Shown piece by piece: positions 17,726-26,665 of a DNA stretch of 35,720 nt (within the stretch, counting starts at the first letter, position 1; every line of letters starts with the position of its first letter). The position numbers and the translations under genes were made by a program. Source of the DNA: an uncultured Clostridia bacterium (lineage in GTDB: Bacteria; Bacillota; Clostridia; Christensenellales; Christensenellaceae); NCBI GenBank assembly GCA_944347775.1, contig CALVMT010000079.1, forward strand, positions 1-35,720, in the 5' to 3' direction. The notes beneath the pieces are model-generated. The model was given only the letters and a program-made list of their open reading frames with translations. It did no database searches and had not been told where the DNA came from.

Positions 17726-18817
17726 TTATTCAGCTAATCCCATTGTCTTGATGTAGTTCTGAATTTCTTCGTTTTCCAAATTCTTCTGTGTAACAACCTG
17801 GAAAGGAACAGTTGCATTTTCAGGCAATGTCTCGCCAGCAAGATAATCGCACATCATATATGTAGAATCATAACCCATCAAATAGGGGTTCTGACCCATT
17901 GTACCATACATAACACCAGATTCAATGTTAGCAAGCTCAGTATTGGAGAAGTCCCAACCAATAACGCCTACATCTTTACCAGAATCACCAAGTTCGCTCA
18001 AAGCAGCGATGATGTAGTTATTGTAGGAGTTGCAGGTACCAAGGAAGCACAACTGTTTATCCTGATTGGAGTTTACAGTATCCTGAACGTACTGAATAGC
18101 AACCTGCTCAGTTACCTGACCAACCCAGTAGGGCTCATCGCCAGTATAGCTGGTGAAGTTCGGGTAATTAGCCTTGCAGTATTCGATGCAGCCAAAAGAT
18201 CTGTCAGCCCAGTTCTGGTTTTCAGGAGAGAGACCCATAGAAATATAGGTAACTTCTTCATCACCATACAATTCATACATTGTCTGAGCCTGTGCCTCAG
18301 CCATTGCATATGCATCGGATGCATATGTAGCAACAACTGCAGGAGATGTGCTGTTCAAGGAACGGTCGATAACAATGATCGGGATGGAATCATCTGTAAA
18401 TTTATCAGTTACATATGTACCAATAGAGTCTGCGTTGGAGGGGCAGAGAACAATACCGTCAACACCCTTCAAAATAGCAGCATCAATCAAGTCCATCTGA
18501 AGTGTATAGTCAGTGCTTACAGCAGGAGCCAAGCAGTAACCTTCAACGCCACTTGCTTTCAGCTCTTCCAAAGCTGCCATACAACCATTGTAAACGATAG
18601 ACCAGAAGTCACCGGTAATTTCGGAATAGAGGCAAGCCAAGCTATAAGCATCATAGCCAGCACCAACACCGGAACCGGAAACTACAGAAGAATCTCCAGC
18701 GTTGGAAACGACAGAACTGTCTATTCCAGATGAAGAAACTTCTTCTTCCTTTTTACAGGCTACGAACATCATCATGACCATAGCCAGCGCAAGAACGAGT
18801 GCTAAAACCTTTTTCAT
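17726..18817 (-). CDS. CUT2-family sugar ABC transporter substrate-binding lipoprotein
   Basis: 363 residues. The lipoprotein signal peptide ends in FVAC, with the lipidated cysteine at 21, followed by a Ser/Val/Gly-rich tether (about 25-52). The periplasmic-binding-protein type 1 fold (RbsB-like) includes YNGCMAALEELKA, KGVDGIVLCPSNADS and IPIIVIDRSLN. AGGAG lies 7 nt before the ATG. It would capture a sugar or sugar-like ligand at the cell surface and deliver it to the permease encoded upstream. The binding pocket cannot be read reliably from sequence, so ribose, galactose, xylose, allose or another ligand remain open. The gene is separated from its ATPase-permease partners by 560 nt with two hairpins, suggesting a separate, probably higher transcript level. 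Confidence 0.88.
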   Translation of the reverse strand: MKKVLALVLALAMVMMMFVACKKEEEVSSSGIDSSVVSNAGDSSVVSGSGVGAGYDAYSLACLYSEITGDFWSIVYNGCMAALEELKASGVEGYCLAPAVSTDYTLQMDLIDAAILKGVDGIVLCPSNADSIGTYVTDKFTDDSIPIIVIDRSLNSTSPAVVATYASDAYAMAEAQAQTMYELYGDEEVTYISMGLSPENQNWADRSFGCIEYCKANYPNFTSYTGDEPYWVGQVTEQVAIQYVQDTVNSNQDKQLCFLGTCNSYNNYIIAALSELGDSGKDVGVIGWDFSNTELANIESGVMYGTMGQNPYLMGYDSTYMMCDYLAGETLPENATVPFQVVTQKNLENEEIQNYIKTMGLAE

Positions 18818-18865
18818 TCTTTTTCTCCTTATTTTCTAAGAAATTCTTGTCATCTCGACTTTCCT

Positions 18866-18895
18866 ATAATACAACTTTTTTTTAAAAAAAAACAA
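18866..18895 (-). promoter_or_regulatory. Candidate promoter of the binding-protein gene
   Basis: Minus-strand TTGTTT (revcomp of 18890-18895), an 18-nt spacer made of T- and A-tracts, then TATTAT (revcomp of 18866-18871). It is moderate in quality but correctly placed about 50 nt before the ATG. Confidence 0.35.
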
Positions 18896-19268
18896 GTAAT
18901 TTTATCCTTTCTTCGCATGTTTTTTTAATAATTACAACAAATTACAAAAATATTTATATTTTGTAATAATTTTATTTCATTTAGTTTTTTTTTATTATTT
19001 TTTTACATTTATTTTATATTTAACAAATAAATTATAAATTTATTTTTTTAATAAAATTCTTACTCCACTCTTATTTGTATATATGCATATTCATGGCATA
19101 TTATTTTTCCCTTAAACACAAATTTAAACAATCAACACTTTTATATATTATTACTATTTATATCATTTAAATAGTATTTAATCTTTTTATCTAATTTTTA
19201 CCTTATTCCTCAAATCTAAAAACGCAAAAAAATTTATATATTTATGATTGTTTCTTTTATTTAAAATT
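18896..19268. other. Extremely AT-rich spacer inside the transporter locus
   Basis: About 370 nt consisting largely of A/T tracts; one 60-nt line (19141-19200) has only 5 G/C by hand count. No coding signal. It may act as a flexible upstream region for the binding-protein promoter or be neutral. Confidence 0.5.
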
Positions 19269-19299
19269 AAAACCGCTTGATTAATTATCAAGCGGTTTT
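19269..19299. terminator. Second hairpin downstream of the permease gene
   Basis: A perfect 13-bp stem (AAAACCGCTTGAT / ATCAAGCGGTTTT) has a 5-nt loop and T-runs on both sides. It is a back-up or bidirectional terminator about 80 nt past the permease stop. Confidence 0.65.
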
Positions 19300-19336
19300 T
19301 CCCTTCTTTACTTACCCCAGCTTATTATTTTTAGCA

Positions 19337-19365
19337 AAAAAGGCTTCAATATCTGAAGCCTTTTT
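19337..19365 (-). terminator. Terminator immediately after the permease gene
   Basis: A 12-bp stem AAAAAGGCTTCA / TGAAGCCTTTTT with a 5-nt loop begins 12 nt after the permease stop on the minus strand and continues into a T-run. Confidence 0.8.
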
Positions 19366-19376
19366 AATTATTCAAT

Positions 19377-20381
19377 TTATTCGGTCAATTTGTTCATTGC
19401 CGCATCTCTTCTTATCTTATCGACAACAACAGAGATAACCAGGAACACACCAATCAAAACGAACTGCCAGTTTGCGTTGATATTCAAAAGATTCATACCA
19501 TTCTTCAGCAAAGTCATAAACAAAGCACCGATAATGCATCCGAATAAGGTACCATGACCACCTGCCATGGAAGTGCCACCAATAACTGCAGCAACTGTCG
19601 CATCACCTTCCATACCAACACCAGTTTGCTGCGTACCAGCGTTAACTCTTGCAGCCTGTAAAACACCTGCAACAGAAGCCAACAAGCTTGTTACGATATA
19701 AGCGCAAATTCTTGTGTTAGCCAAGTTAACACCAGAAAGTCTTGCAGCTTCGCCATTGGACCCAATTGCAAAGAAACGTCTGCCAAGAACAGTCTTTCTC
19801 AAGAAGAACCACATGATCAAACCAATAACGATAACATAAATGAATGTGATCGGTAAAACTCCACCAATTCTTGTCTGCGCAATAAATCTGAAATCAGTAG
19901 CCTGGGAAAGATAAACCGGGCCGAGTCCGGGCAACAAAAAGGCCAAGCCTTTCAGAACCATCTGCATTGCCAAAGTAGAGAGGTACGGAGGTAAACCAAA
20001 TTTTGCAACAACGATACCATTGATTGTACCAACAACAACACCTGTCATTAAACCAACAAGAATAGCCAGCGGGATAGATCCATCATTAGAGCCATCACCA
20101 CGAATCACCATAGCAGCCGTAATACCCGAGAAACAAATGGTATAACCAAGAGAAAGGTCAACACCACCGTTGATCAAGCATACCGTCATTCCGTAACCTG
20201 CTATTGTTGTAACACACATCATATGAATAACTGTTACAAAGTTATCTACCGTTAAGAAATAAGGAGACAAAATAGACCACAAAATACAAATTCCGATAAT
20301 AACACAGATCATTGTGATCTGCTGGCTCTTTGCACTGCCACGATTCACTACTTTTTTCTTCTTTGCCTTTTCAGCAACCAT
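19377..20381 (-). CDS. CUT2-family sugar ABC transporter permease (RbsC-like)
   Basis: 334 residues. A basic N-terminal tail (KAKKKKVVNRG) precedes about nine hydrophobic segments. Family hallmarks include LINGGVDLSLGYTICFSG, the KFGLPPYLSTLAMQMVLKGLA region, the cytoplasmic EAARLSGVNL loop that contacts the ATPase, and VAAVIGGTSMAGGHGTLFG near the C-terminus. GGAGG lies 9 nt before the ATG, inside the end of the ATPase gene, with only 1 nt between stop and start; the two are translationally coupled. It forms the membrane channel of the transporter. Confidence 0.92.
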   Translation of the reverse strand: MVAEKAKKKKVVNRGSAKSQQITMICVIIGICILWSILSPYFLTVDNFVTVIHMMCVTTIAGYGMTVCLINGGVDLSLGYTICFSGITAAMVIRGDGSNDGSIPLAILVGLMTGVVVGTINGIVVAKFGLPPYLSTLAMQMVLKGLAFLLPGLGPVYLSQATDFRFIAQTRIGGVLPITFIYVIVIGLIMWFFLRKTVLGRRFFAIGSNGEAARLSGVNLANTRICAYIVTSLLASVAGVLQAARVNAGTQQTGVGMEGDATVAAVIGGTSMAGGHGTLFGCIIGALFMTLLKNGMNLLNINANWQFVLIGVFLVISVVVDKIRRDAAMNKLTE

Positions 20382-20382
20382 T

Positions 20383-21906
20383 TTATTTTTCCTCCTGCTC
20401 TAACTCTTTCTTATAACGCTCGTATGTATTGGAAGCCATATGCATCAACACTTCCTGATTAGCTTCTTCAATACCGATTTCTCCAGTTACGCGACCCTCA
20501 TACATAACCATAATTCTATCGCTCATGCCCAATACTTCCGGCATTTCGGAAGAAATCATGATAATAGCTACGCCTTGTTCTGCAAGTTCATTGATTAACT
20601 TATAAATTTCGTACTTAGAACCTACGTCAATACCTCTTGTCGGTTCATCGAAAATAATAACATCTGACTTCTTGCATAACCATCTAGCAACCAAAACTTT
20701 CTGTTGGTTACCACCAGAAAGGAACTGTGTCCATTGCTGATAGTTCGGCGTCTTTACAGACAGCTTATCAACATAGTCAGCAACCGTATCATGAATTGCC
20801 TTGTCATTAACAATACCAAACTTAGAATAAGCCTGCAAGTTTGCAATATATGTATTAAAGTCAACGCCCTGGTTCAGCATTAGGCCGTCTCTCTTTCTAT
20901 CTTCGGAAAGATAAGCGATACCTAATTTTACTGCATCAGCAGGAGCCTTTACATTTACTTTTTGACCTCTCAAATATAATTCGCCGGAATTAATCGGATC
21001 CGCGCCGAATATTGCTCTTGCAAATTCTGTACGCCCTGCCCCGACAAGCCCGGACATTCCCAATACCTCTCCGGATCTTACAGACAAAGATACATCATGC
21101 AATTTTGAGCTGACATAATTCTTAGCCTCAAGTACAACTTCACCAATTTTTGCGTGCCGTTCAGGGTACTGCTCCGTAATTTCACGGCCAACCATCATCT
21201 TGATCATATCATTCAGACCAAGCTTCTTATAGTCATTCGTTCCCACCGTATGACCATCTCTTAAAACAGTAACTCTGTCGACAATATGTTCAAATTCATC
21301 CAATCTGTGAGAAATATAAACAATAGAAACGCCTCTATCTCTCAGAGTACGTATTGTCTTAAACAAAAGCTCCGTTTCATCTGCCGTTAAAGAAGATGTC
21401 GGCTCGTCCAGTACCAGCAACTTAACATCAGTAAGCAGAGCTCTTAAAATTTCTACCATTTGGCAATGTGCCGTAGAAAGATAACCGACTTCTGCTTCCG
21501 TATCCAAGTTAAACTCTACTCTTTCCATCAATTTTAAGCATTCTTCTCTCATCTTCTTATCGTCGATTAAGAGACCGCCGCATTTTCTGGGCTCATGAGA
21601 AATAAAAATATTTTCTCTTACGCTAAGAGCAGGCATCAGGTTAAATTCCTGATGAACAATACTGATACCTTTGTCCGTAGCTTCCTTAGGGTTGCTTACC
21701 TCCCATGGCTGACCATCAAAAGTGATGGTTCCGCTATCCGCTTTGTAAACACCTGTCAGACATTTCATCAAAGTAGACTTTCCAGCTCCGTTCTCACCGA
21801 TCAAAGCATGAACTTCACCTTTGTTTACTTCGAAGTCAACGTCAGTTAAGGCGCGAACGCCAGGGAAAAGCTTGTTAATTTTTTCCATCTTTAAAAGTAC
21901 TGACAT
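20383..21906 (-). CDS. CUT2-family sugar ABC transporter ATPase, two ABC domains (RbsA/MglA-like)
   Basis: 507 residues with fused ABC domains. The first has Walker A GENGAGKST, a degenerate signature LSTAHCQMVEI and Walker B LLVLDEPTSSL. The second has a degenerate Walker A GLVGAGRTE, a good signature LSGGNQQKVLVARWL and VIIFDEPTRGIDVGSK. This asymmetry is normal for RbsA/MglA. GGTGGTGAT lies about 7 nt before the ATG. It is the first gene of the transporter operon, with a leader of about 170 nt after a near-consensus promoter. No regulator, sugar kinase or isomerase is adjacent, so the substrate cannot be inferred from neighbours. Confidence 0.93.
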   Translation of the reverse strand: MSVLLKMEKINKLFPGVRALTDVDFEVNKGEVHALIGENGAGKSTLMKCLTGVYKADSGTITFDGQPWEVSNPKEATDKGISIVHQEFNLMPALSVRENIFISHEPRKCGGLLIDDKKMREECLKLMERVEFNLDTEAEVGYLSTAHCQMVEILRALLTDVKLLVLDEPTSSLTADETELLFKTIRTLRDRGVSIVYISHRLDEFEHIVDRVTVLRDGHTVGTNDYKKLGLNDMIKMMVGREITEQYPERHAKIGEVVLEAKNYVSSKLHDVSLSVRSGEVLGMSGLVGAGRTEFARAIFGADPINSGELYLRGQKVNVKAPADAVKLGIAYLSEDRKRDGLMLNQGVDFNTYIANLQAYSKFGIVNDKAIHDTVADYVDKLSVKTPNYQQWTQFLSGGNQQKVLVARWLCKKSDVIIFDEPTRGIDVGSKYEIYKLINELAEQGVAIIMISSEMPEVLGMSDRIMVMYEGRVTGEIGIEEANQEVLMHMASNTYERYKKELEQEEK

Positions 21907-22060
21907 TTTCTTACATCACCACCATCGTTTTTTTATTGGGAAATATATAAAAACTAAAAAAATTCTAACAAAAAAAGCTTTCATCAACAACTTGTATCAT
22001 CCTGTTTTACGCTTTTGAGGCTTTAGGTTAATTCCACCGTCTTTATGTTGATGTAAACCG

Positions 22061-22080
22061 ATTTCTACTATGTTAGAAAT
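22061..22080. promoter_or_regulatory. Inverted repeat overlapping the transporter transcription start
   Basis: Perfect ATTTCTA-6-TAGAAAT immediately next to the -10 box (22081-22086), so it covers the predicted +1. This is a classic repressor position. The neighbouring TGTAAACCGATTTCTA also has a loosely LacI-like central CG half-symmetry. Confidence 0.45.
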
Positions 22081-22109
22081 ATATTAACATTTTGAAAATA
22101 CTTAGTCAA
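22081..22109 (-). promoter_or_regulatory. Promoter of the sugar transporter operon
   Basis: Minus-strand TTGACT, a 17-nt spacer ending TGT (extended -10) and TAATAT. The start is predicted near 22074. Confidence 0.65.
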
Positions 22110-22280
22110 GTTTTTTTTAATTCCCTTTCTCATATTTTTCCTAAAATTGGAAAACATTATCGTAATATATCCTTATTCAAAATTTATTCACTTTTAATGT
22201 AAAATAAATAAATTTTGATCTGTCTCATACAATATTAGCTTTATTAACACATTTAGTCGTAAATTATTTACCTAAGGGGG

Positions 22281-22311
22281 TTGACCTGCAGCTTAGTTCA
22301 TCATGTATAAT
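22281..22311 (+). promoter_or_regulatory. Promoter of the ABC exporter pair
   Basis: TTGACC (22281-22286) and a perfect TATAAT (22306-22311) with a longish 19-nt spacer. The long spacer resembles activator- or repressor-twisted promoters, but that is inference. Confidence 0.45.
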
Positions 22312-22333
22312 AAATATGGGAATTAGAAAAAAC

Positions 22334-22356
22334 ATATGACTCTATTTTTGTCATAT
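22334..22356. promoter_or_regulatory. Operator-like inverted repeat before the ABC exporter
   Basis: Perfect ATATGAC-9-GTCATAT between the predicted transcription start (near 22318) and the ribosome site. It could be a MarR/TetR-type operator or an mRNA hairpin. No regulator gene lies in the neighbourhood. Confidence 0.45.
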
Positions 22357-22382
22357 ATAGGATGAAAGAAGGATGTGATCAT

Positions 22383-24221
22383 TTGGCACAAAATACAAAA
22401 AAAAGACATATCAACTGGAAACTGATCTATAAGATTACATACGGGTACAAACGCTATTTATTCGGCGCCATAATCGCTGTATTACTAACCATATTGTTTT
22501 CTTATGCCATTCCCATGGTAACCAGCTTTACGATAGACTTTGTCATTTCCGGAAAAGATGTCAACTTGTCACCTCTGGTTGAAAATCTTGTTTCTTTTTT
22601 TGGTGGAAAAGAATTCCTTAGAAACCATCTTTACCTTTGCGGCATAGCGATGCTGTTACTTACCATATTTAACGGCTTATTTTCGTACATCCGTGCATGC
22701 TGCGTCAATTATGCTTCGGAAAGCTCTGCCATGACTTTGCGTAATATGCTCTACGAGCATTTGCAAAACGTTCCTTACGATTATCATAAGCATACTTCTA
22801 CAGGCGATTTAGTGCAACGCTGCAGCTCTGATGTAGAAATTATTCGCCGTTTTGTCAGTATGCAATTTATTGAAATTGTTCGAACTGTTACTCGTGTTAT
22901 TATTGCGGCCATTATTATGTTTTCTATCCATGTCCCACTTACGTTTGTCTCAATGTGTACGTTACCCATCACCTTTGCCATCTCTTTTTTCTACTTTAAA
23001 AAAGTGCGTAATGAATTTATTGTCGCCGATGAAGCCGAAGGAGAGTTATCTGCCGTTTTACAGGAAAATCTGACTGGCGTACGCGTTGTTCGCGCTTTTG
23101 GGCAGCAAAAAAGTGAGCTAGATAAATTTACACAGAAAAATCAGGCTTACCGTAACCTCACTTATAGGGTTCTTAAACTGCTTGCCTATTATTGGGGCGG
23201 AACAGATGCTCTTGGTTATCTCCAAATTGCACTTTCTACTGCCGTTGGTATATATTTGGCAGCCACAACAGATTTTACTTTAGGCAATGTCCTGCTCTTT
23301 TCAAGTTATACTGGTATGCTGACCTGGCCGGTACGTCAACTTGGTAGAATCCTTGCCGACATGGGTCGTGCAACAGTAGCAATGGAACGTATTGACGAAA
23401 TTTTATCTGCACCACTTGAAAAAGAACCCGGCAAGGCCTTAAAGCCTGAAATCAAAGGAAATATTTTGTTTTCACATGTCAATTTCGGCTATGATTACCC
23501 TGATGAAGTTTTAAAAGATATCAGTTTTGAAGCACGTGCCGGCCAAACTATTGGTATTCTTGGATCAACCGGTTCGGGAAAATCCTCGCTCGTACAATTG
23601 ATGCAGCGACTCTACCAATGTACCGGGGGGCATATTGATATCGACGGTGTTAATATCAACGACATTGAACACGAACATCTCCGCAGCCATATTGGAATCG
23701 TTCTGCAAGAGCCTTTCCTATATTCCCGTTCTATTCTTGATAATATTCGCATTACCAATCCCTCGGCGGATGTGGAAGATGTCTACGCTGCAGCCCGGGC
23801 AGCGGCAGTTCATGATGTCATCTTAAAATTTGATAAAGGTTATCAAACGCTGGTAGGCGAACGCGGAGTTACTCTCTCGGGCGGTCAGCAGCAACGAGTA
23901 GCCATCGCCAGGACACTGATGCGTAAAGCACCGGTTCTCATTTTTGATGATTCGATGAGCGCTGTTGATACCGAAACCGATCTGTCTATCCGAAAAGCCT
24001 TGCGGAATATACATGGAAAAAGAACAATTTTTATCATTTCCCATCGCATTACTACACTGATGGAATCAGATAAAATACTCGTTTTAGAACATGGCCGCCT
24101 TGTGGAAGAAGGAACCCATCAGCAATTAATGAATAAAAACGGTATTTATGCCCGTATTGCCAACATTCAGGAGGCCACAGGTCAGCTAAATTTAGAAAAG
24201 GAGGAAATTGGCAGGTCATGA
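22383..24221 (+). CDS. Heterodimeric ABC exporter, subunit with degenerate Walker B
   Basis: 612-residue half-transporter with six N-terminal transmembrane helices (about 30-310) fused to an ATPase. Walker A is LGSTGSGKSS, the signature LSGGQQQRVAIARTL is canonical, but Walker B reads VLIFDDSMSAVD, so the catalytic glutamate is Asp523 (Asp530 if counted from the ATG at 22362). I favour TTG at 22383 as start because GAAGGA lies 9 nt upstream, while the ATG at 22362 has only AGG abutting it. The gene overlaps its partner by ATGA. This pattern matches BmrC/TM287-like subunits that export drugs, peptides or lipids. Substrate unknown. Confidence 0.88.
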   Translation: MAQNTKKRHINWKLIYKITYGYKRYLFGAIIAVLLTILFSYAIPMVTSFTIDFVISGKDVNLSPLVENLVSFFGGKEFLRNHLYLCGIAMLLLTIFNGLFSYIRACCVNYASESSAMTLRNMLYEHLQNVPYDYHKHTSTGDLVQRCSSDVEIIRRFVSMQFIEIVRTVTRVIIAAIIMFSIHVPLTFVSMCTLPITFAISFFYFKKVRNEFIVADEAEGELSAVLQENLTGVRVVRAFGQQKSELDKFTQKNQAYRNLTYRVLKLLAYYWGGTDALGYLQIALSTAVGIYLAATTDFTLGNVLLFSSYTGMLTWPVRQLGRILADMGRATVAMERIDEILSAPLEKEPGKALKPEIKGNILFSHVNFGYDYPDEVLKDISFEARAGQTIGILGSTGSGKSSLVQLMQRLYQCTGGHIDIDGVNINDIEHEHLRSHIGIVLQEPFLYSRSILDNIRITNPSADVEDVYAAARAAAVHDVILKFDKGYQTLVGERGVTLSGGQQQRVAIARTLMRKAPVLIFDDSMSAVDTETDLSIRKALRNIHGKRTIFIISHRITTLMESDKILVLEHGRLVEEGTHQQLMNKNGIYARIANIQEATGQLNLEKEEIGRS

Positions 24222-26008
24222 GTTACATAAAAGAAGAGGAATTCACAAAAAAGATAGACATTAATCTTTGGAAGCGGCTTCTGGAATATGCTTTGCGTTG
24301 GAAAAAATTATTGGCAGCAATTATTGTTTCTCTGATTGTCGTTTCCTTTGTAGATATACTTTATCCATTGCTTTCCAAATATGCAATTGACCATTTTGTA
24401 GCACAGCAAACTGTTGACGGCCTCGGGGGATATATTGCCGTTACCATAGCCGTTATCATTATTCAATCCTTATGCTCTGTTTGCTTTGTCATGGGAGCTA
24501 GTGATCTGGAAATGCGCATTTCTTATGATATACGCCAGGAATGTTTCTTAAAGTTGCAAAAACTTTCTTTTTCTTACTACGATAAAACTTCCGTCGGATA
24601 TATTATGGCTCGTGTAATCAGCGATATCGGCCGTCTGTCTGAAATGATTGCTTGGAGCATTGTTGATATTTTACTTTCTTTTACTTTTATTATAGGTTGT
24701 ATCATTTCCATGTTCGCCTTGAATGTCAAACTGGCGTTTATCACTTTGGCTGTAATGCCTGTTCTTGCAATTATTGCGGTAATTTTTCGAACAAAAATAC
24801 TGCGCCAATATCGCCTTGTTCGCAGTATAAATTCCCGTATTACCGGTGCATACAACGAAGGAATCATGGGTGCCATGACAACAAAAACTTTGGTCCGCGA
24901 ACAGCAAAATTTTGAGGATTTTAAAATATTGACCCAGAATATGCGTCATGCATCAGGGAAAGCTGCTCATCTTAACGCTATTTTTATGCCTATTGTCATG
25001 TTTTTAAGCGCCATCGGCACTGCTCTTGCCCTGCAAATAGGAGGAGGTCAAGTTCTAAACGGGGTTATTACCTTTGGTACTCTTTCTTCTTTTATTTCCT
25101 ATACTACGCAGTTATTTGACCCCATCCAGCAAATAGCACAAAAATTTGCCGAATTACAAAATGCACAAGCCTCTGCCGAACGAGTAATTTCTTTATTAGA
25201 TACAAAAGAAGAGATCACCGATTCAAAAGAAGTTGTTGCCGTTTATGGAGATAACTTTACACCAAAAAAAGAAAACTGGCCTCCAATCATAGGAGATGTC
25301 ACTTTTAAACATGTTGATTTTTCCTATATTCCAGAAGAGAAAGTCCTTAAAGATTTTAACCTCCATGTCCCCGCAGGGAAAAGTATTGCTCTTGTCGGTG
25401 AAACCGGAGCTGGAAAAAGCACGATCATTAACCTTGTGTGCCGTTTCTATGAACCTACGGGGGGTAAAATCTTAATCGACGGTGTAGATTATCGGGCGCG
25501 TTCACAATTATGGTTGCAAAGTAACATGGGCTATGTCCTCCAGCAACCTCACTTGTTTTCTGGAACCATTAGAGACAATATTGCTTTTGGCCGTAAAGAT
25601 GCCACAGAAGAAGAAATCCATGCCGCAGCCCGTATGGTCCATGCCGAAGAATTTATTCTCGCACAGAAAGACGGTTACAACACGCAGGTAGGTCAGGGTG
25701 GCATCCGTCTTTCCACAGGGCAAAAGCAACTCATTTCATTTGCACGAGTAATATTGGCAGACCCCAGAATCTTTGTTCTGGATGAAGCTACTTCTTCAAT
25801 CGATACAGAAACCGAGCAATTAATCCAACAAGCAATTACTACGGTTTTAAAAAATCGAACCAGCTTTATTGTTGCTCACCGACTTTCTACAATTCGTAAT
25901 TCTGATCTTATTTTAGTGATCGGAAACGGAGGCATAATAGAAAGCGGAACTCATCAACAGTTGTTAAACCAAAAAGGCGCATATTATAATCTTTATACGC
26001 ATCAATAA
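24218..26008 (+). CDS. Heterodimeric ABC exporter, subunit with catalytic Glu and variant signature
   Basis: 596 residues with the six-helix exporter domain at about 30-320, then an ATPase with Walker A LVGETGAGKST. The signature is the variant LSTGQ (residues 498-502 instead of LSGGQ), and Walker B FVLDEATSSID carries catalytic Glu523. Its variant signature pairs with the Asp-containing Walker B of the upstream partner to make one degenerate site, leaving one competent site, as in BmrCD and TM287/288. ATG overlaps the previous stop as ATGA; AGGAGG lies 13 nt upstream. It ends before an intrinsic terminator. Confidence 0.9.
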   Translation: MSYIKEEEFTKKIDINLWKRLLEYALRWKKLLAAIIVSLIVVSFVDILYPLLSKYAIDHFVAQQTVDGLGGYIAVTIAVIIIQSLCSVCFVMGASDLEMRISYDIRQECFLKLQKLSFSYYDKTSVGYIMARVISDIGRLSEMIAWSIVDILLSFTFIIGCIISMFALNVKLAFITLAVMPVLAIIAVIFRTKILRQYRLVRSINSRITGAYNEGIMGAMTTKTLVREQQNFEDFKILTQNMRHASGKAAHLNAIFMPIVMFLSAIGTALALQIGGGQVLNGVITFGTLSSFISYTTQLFDPIQQIAQKFAELQNAQASAERVISLLDTKEEITDSKEVVAVYGDNFTPKKENWPPIIGDVTFKHVDFSYIPEEKVLKDFNLHVPAGKSIALVGETGAGKSTIINLVCRFYEPTGGKILIDGVDYRARSQLWLQSNMGYVLQQPHLFSGTIRDNIAFGRKDATEEEIHAAARMVHAEEFILAQKDGYNTQVGQGGIRLSTGQKQLISFARVILADPRIFVLDEATSSIDTETEQLIQQAITTVLKNRTSFIVAHRLSTIRNSDLILVIGNGGIIESGTHQQLLNQKGAYYNLYTHQ

Positions 26009-26033
26009 ATTATAAAATAACCTGATAATAAAT

Positions 26034-26073
26034 AAAAACCTCCGACCCGATCTTATTCGGTCTGGAGGTTTTT
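26034..26073 (+). terminator. Terminator of the ABC exporter pair
   Basis: AAAAACCTCC pairs with GGAGGTTTTT around an inner, partly paired arm (ACCCGA / TCGGT), 26 nt after the stop codon. Confidence 0.75.
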
Positions 26074-26486
26074 ACTGCAAAATCCTCATGAAACAATATC
26101 ACAAATAAATTAGGACATTATACTAAAATCTTATTTTGATTTAGATTGCTATTCTCTTATTTTCATCATTCAGATTTCAATGCAGCAAAAAAAAGCTACT
26201 CATAATGTCTATTTTTTCTAGCAGATCCTGCACGGCATATACTTTGTTTAGACACAACTCTACACTCTACAGAAAATCCCGGAAATTCCCCTTTCATAAT
26301 CCACAGAAGCCATATAAAATAAAATCTGATTTTAGCAAAAGCTTCTCGAGTCTGTACAAGTTTAAATTCGATTACTTTTTTAAGATAGTAATCCGAAAAA
26401 GATTTCTTTGTTTTCAAAAATAATAATGCAATTAATCGCTTATCATTTCCACTACCTACCTGCTGTGTAATAAAAACTCCGCCAAG
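26074..26486. other. Spacer before the composition boundary
   Basis: About 410 nt of AT-rich sequence with short, unrecognisable frames on both strands; probably eroded DNA at the edge of the redox island. Confidence 0.4.
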
Positions 26487-26665
26487 TTAAAGCATCTTTA
26501 GTTTTTGAAAGAATTCTGTGCTGATGGCATGTTCAATATTGCAGGCATCCTATTCTGTTGTTTTTGGATCTACACCTGCCGCTATGAGCTGTTTTGTAAA
26601 AAAACGATATTTTTCGTAAATTTGTTCGGCAAGTTACAATCCTATTTTCTTTACTTTATCTTTTG
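26487..26665 (-). pseudogene. Fragment of a DtxR/MntR-family metal regulator
   Basis: Read on the minus strand the frame gives LAEQIYEKYRFFTKQLIAAG, then VDPKTTE-stop-DACNIEHAISTEFFQKLK, ending at 26487. The segment from the AEQIYE helix through DACNIEHAIS is the dimerisation/metal-binding part of DtxR/MntR/IdeR proteins (the family has ExxxCxxEHxIS). Stops in frame at 26550-26552 (TAG) and 26634-26636 (TAA), and absence of the N-terminal helix-turn-helix, show it is a dead scrap. It abuts the 3' end of the flavodoxin pseudogene exactly where base composition changes. Confidence 0.7.
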
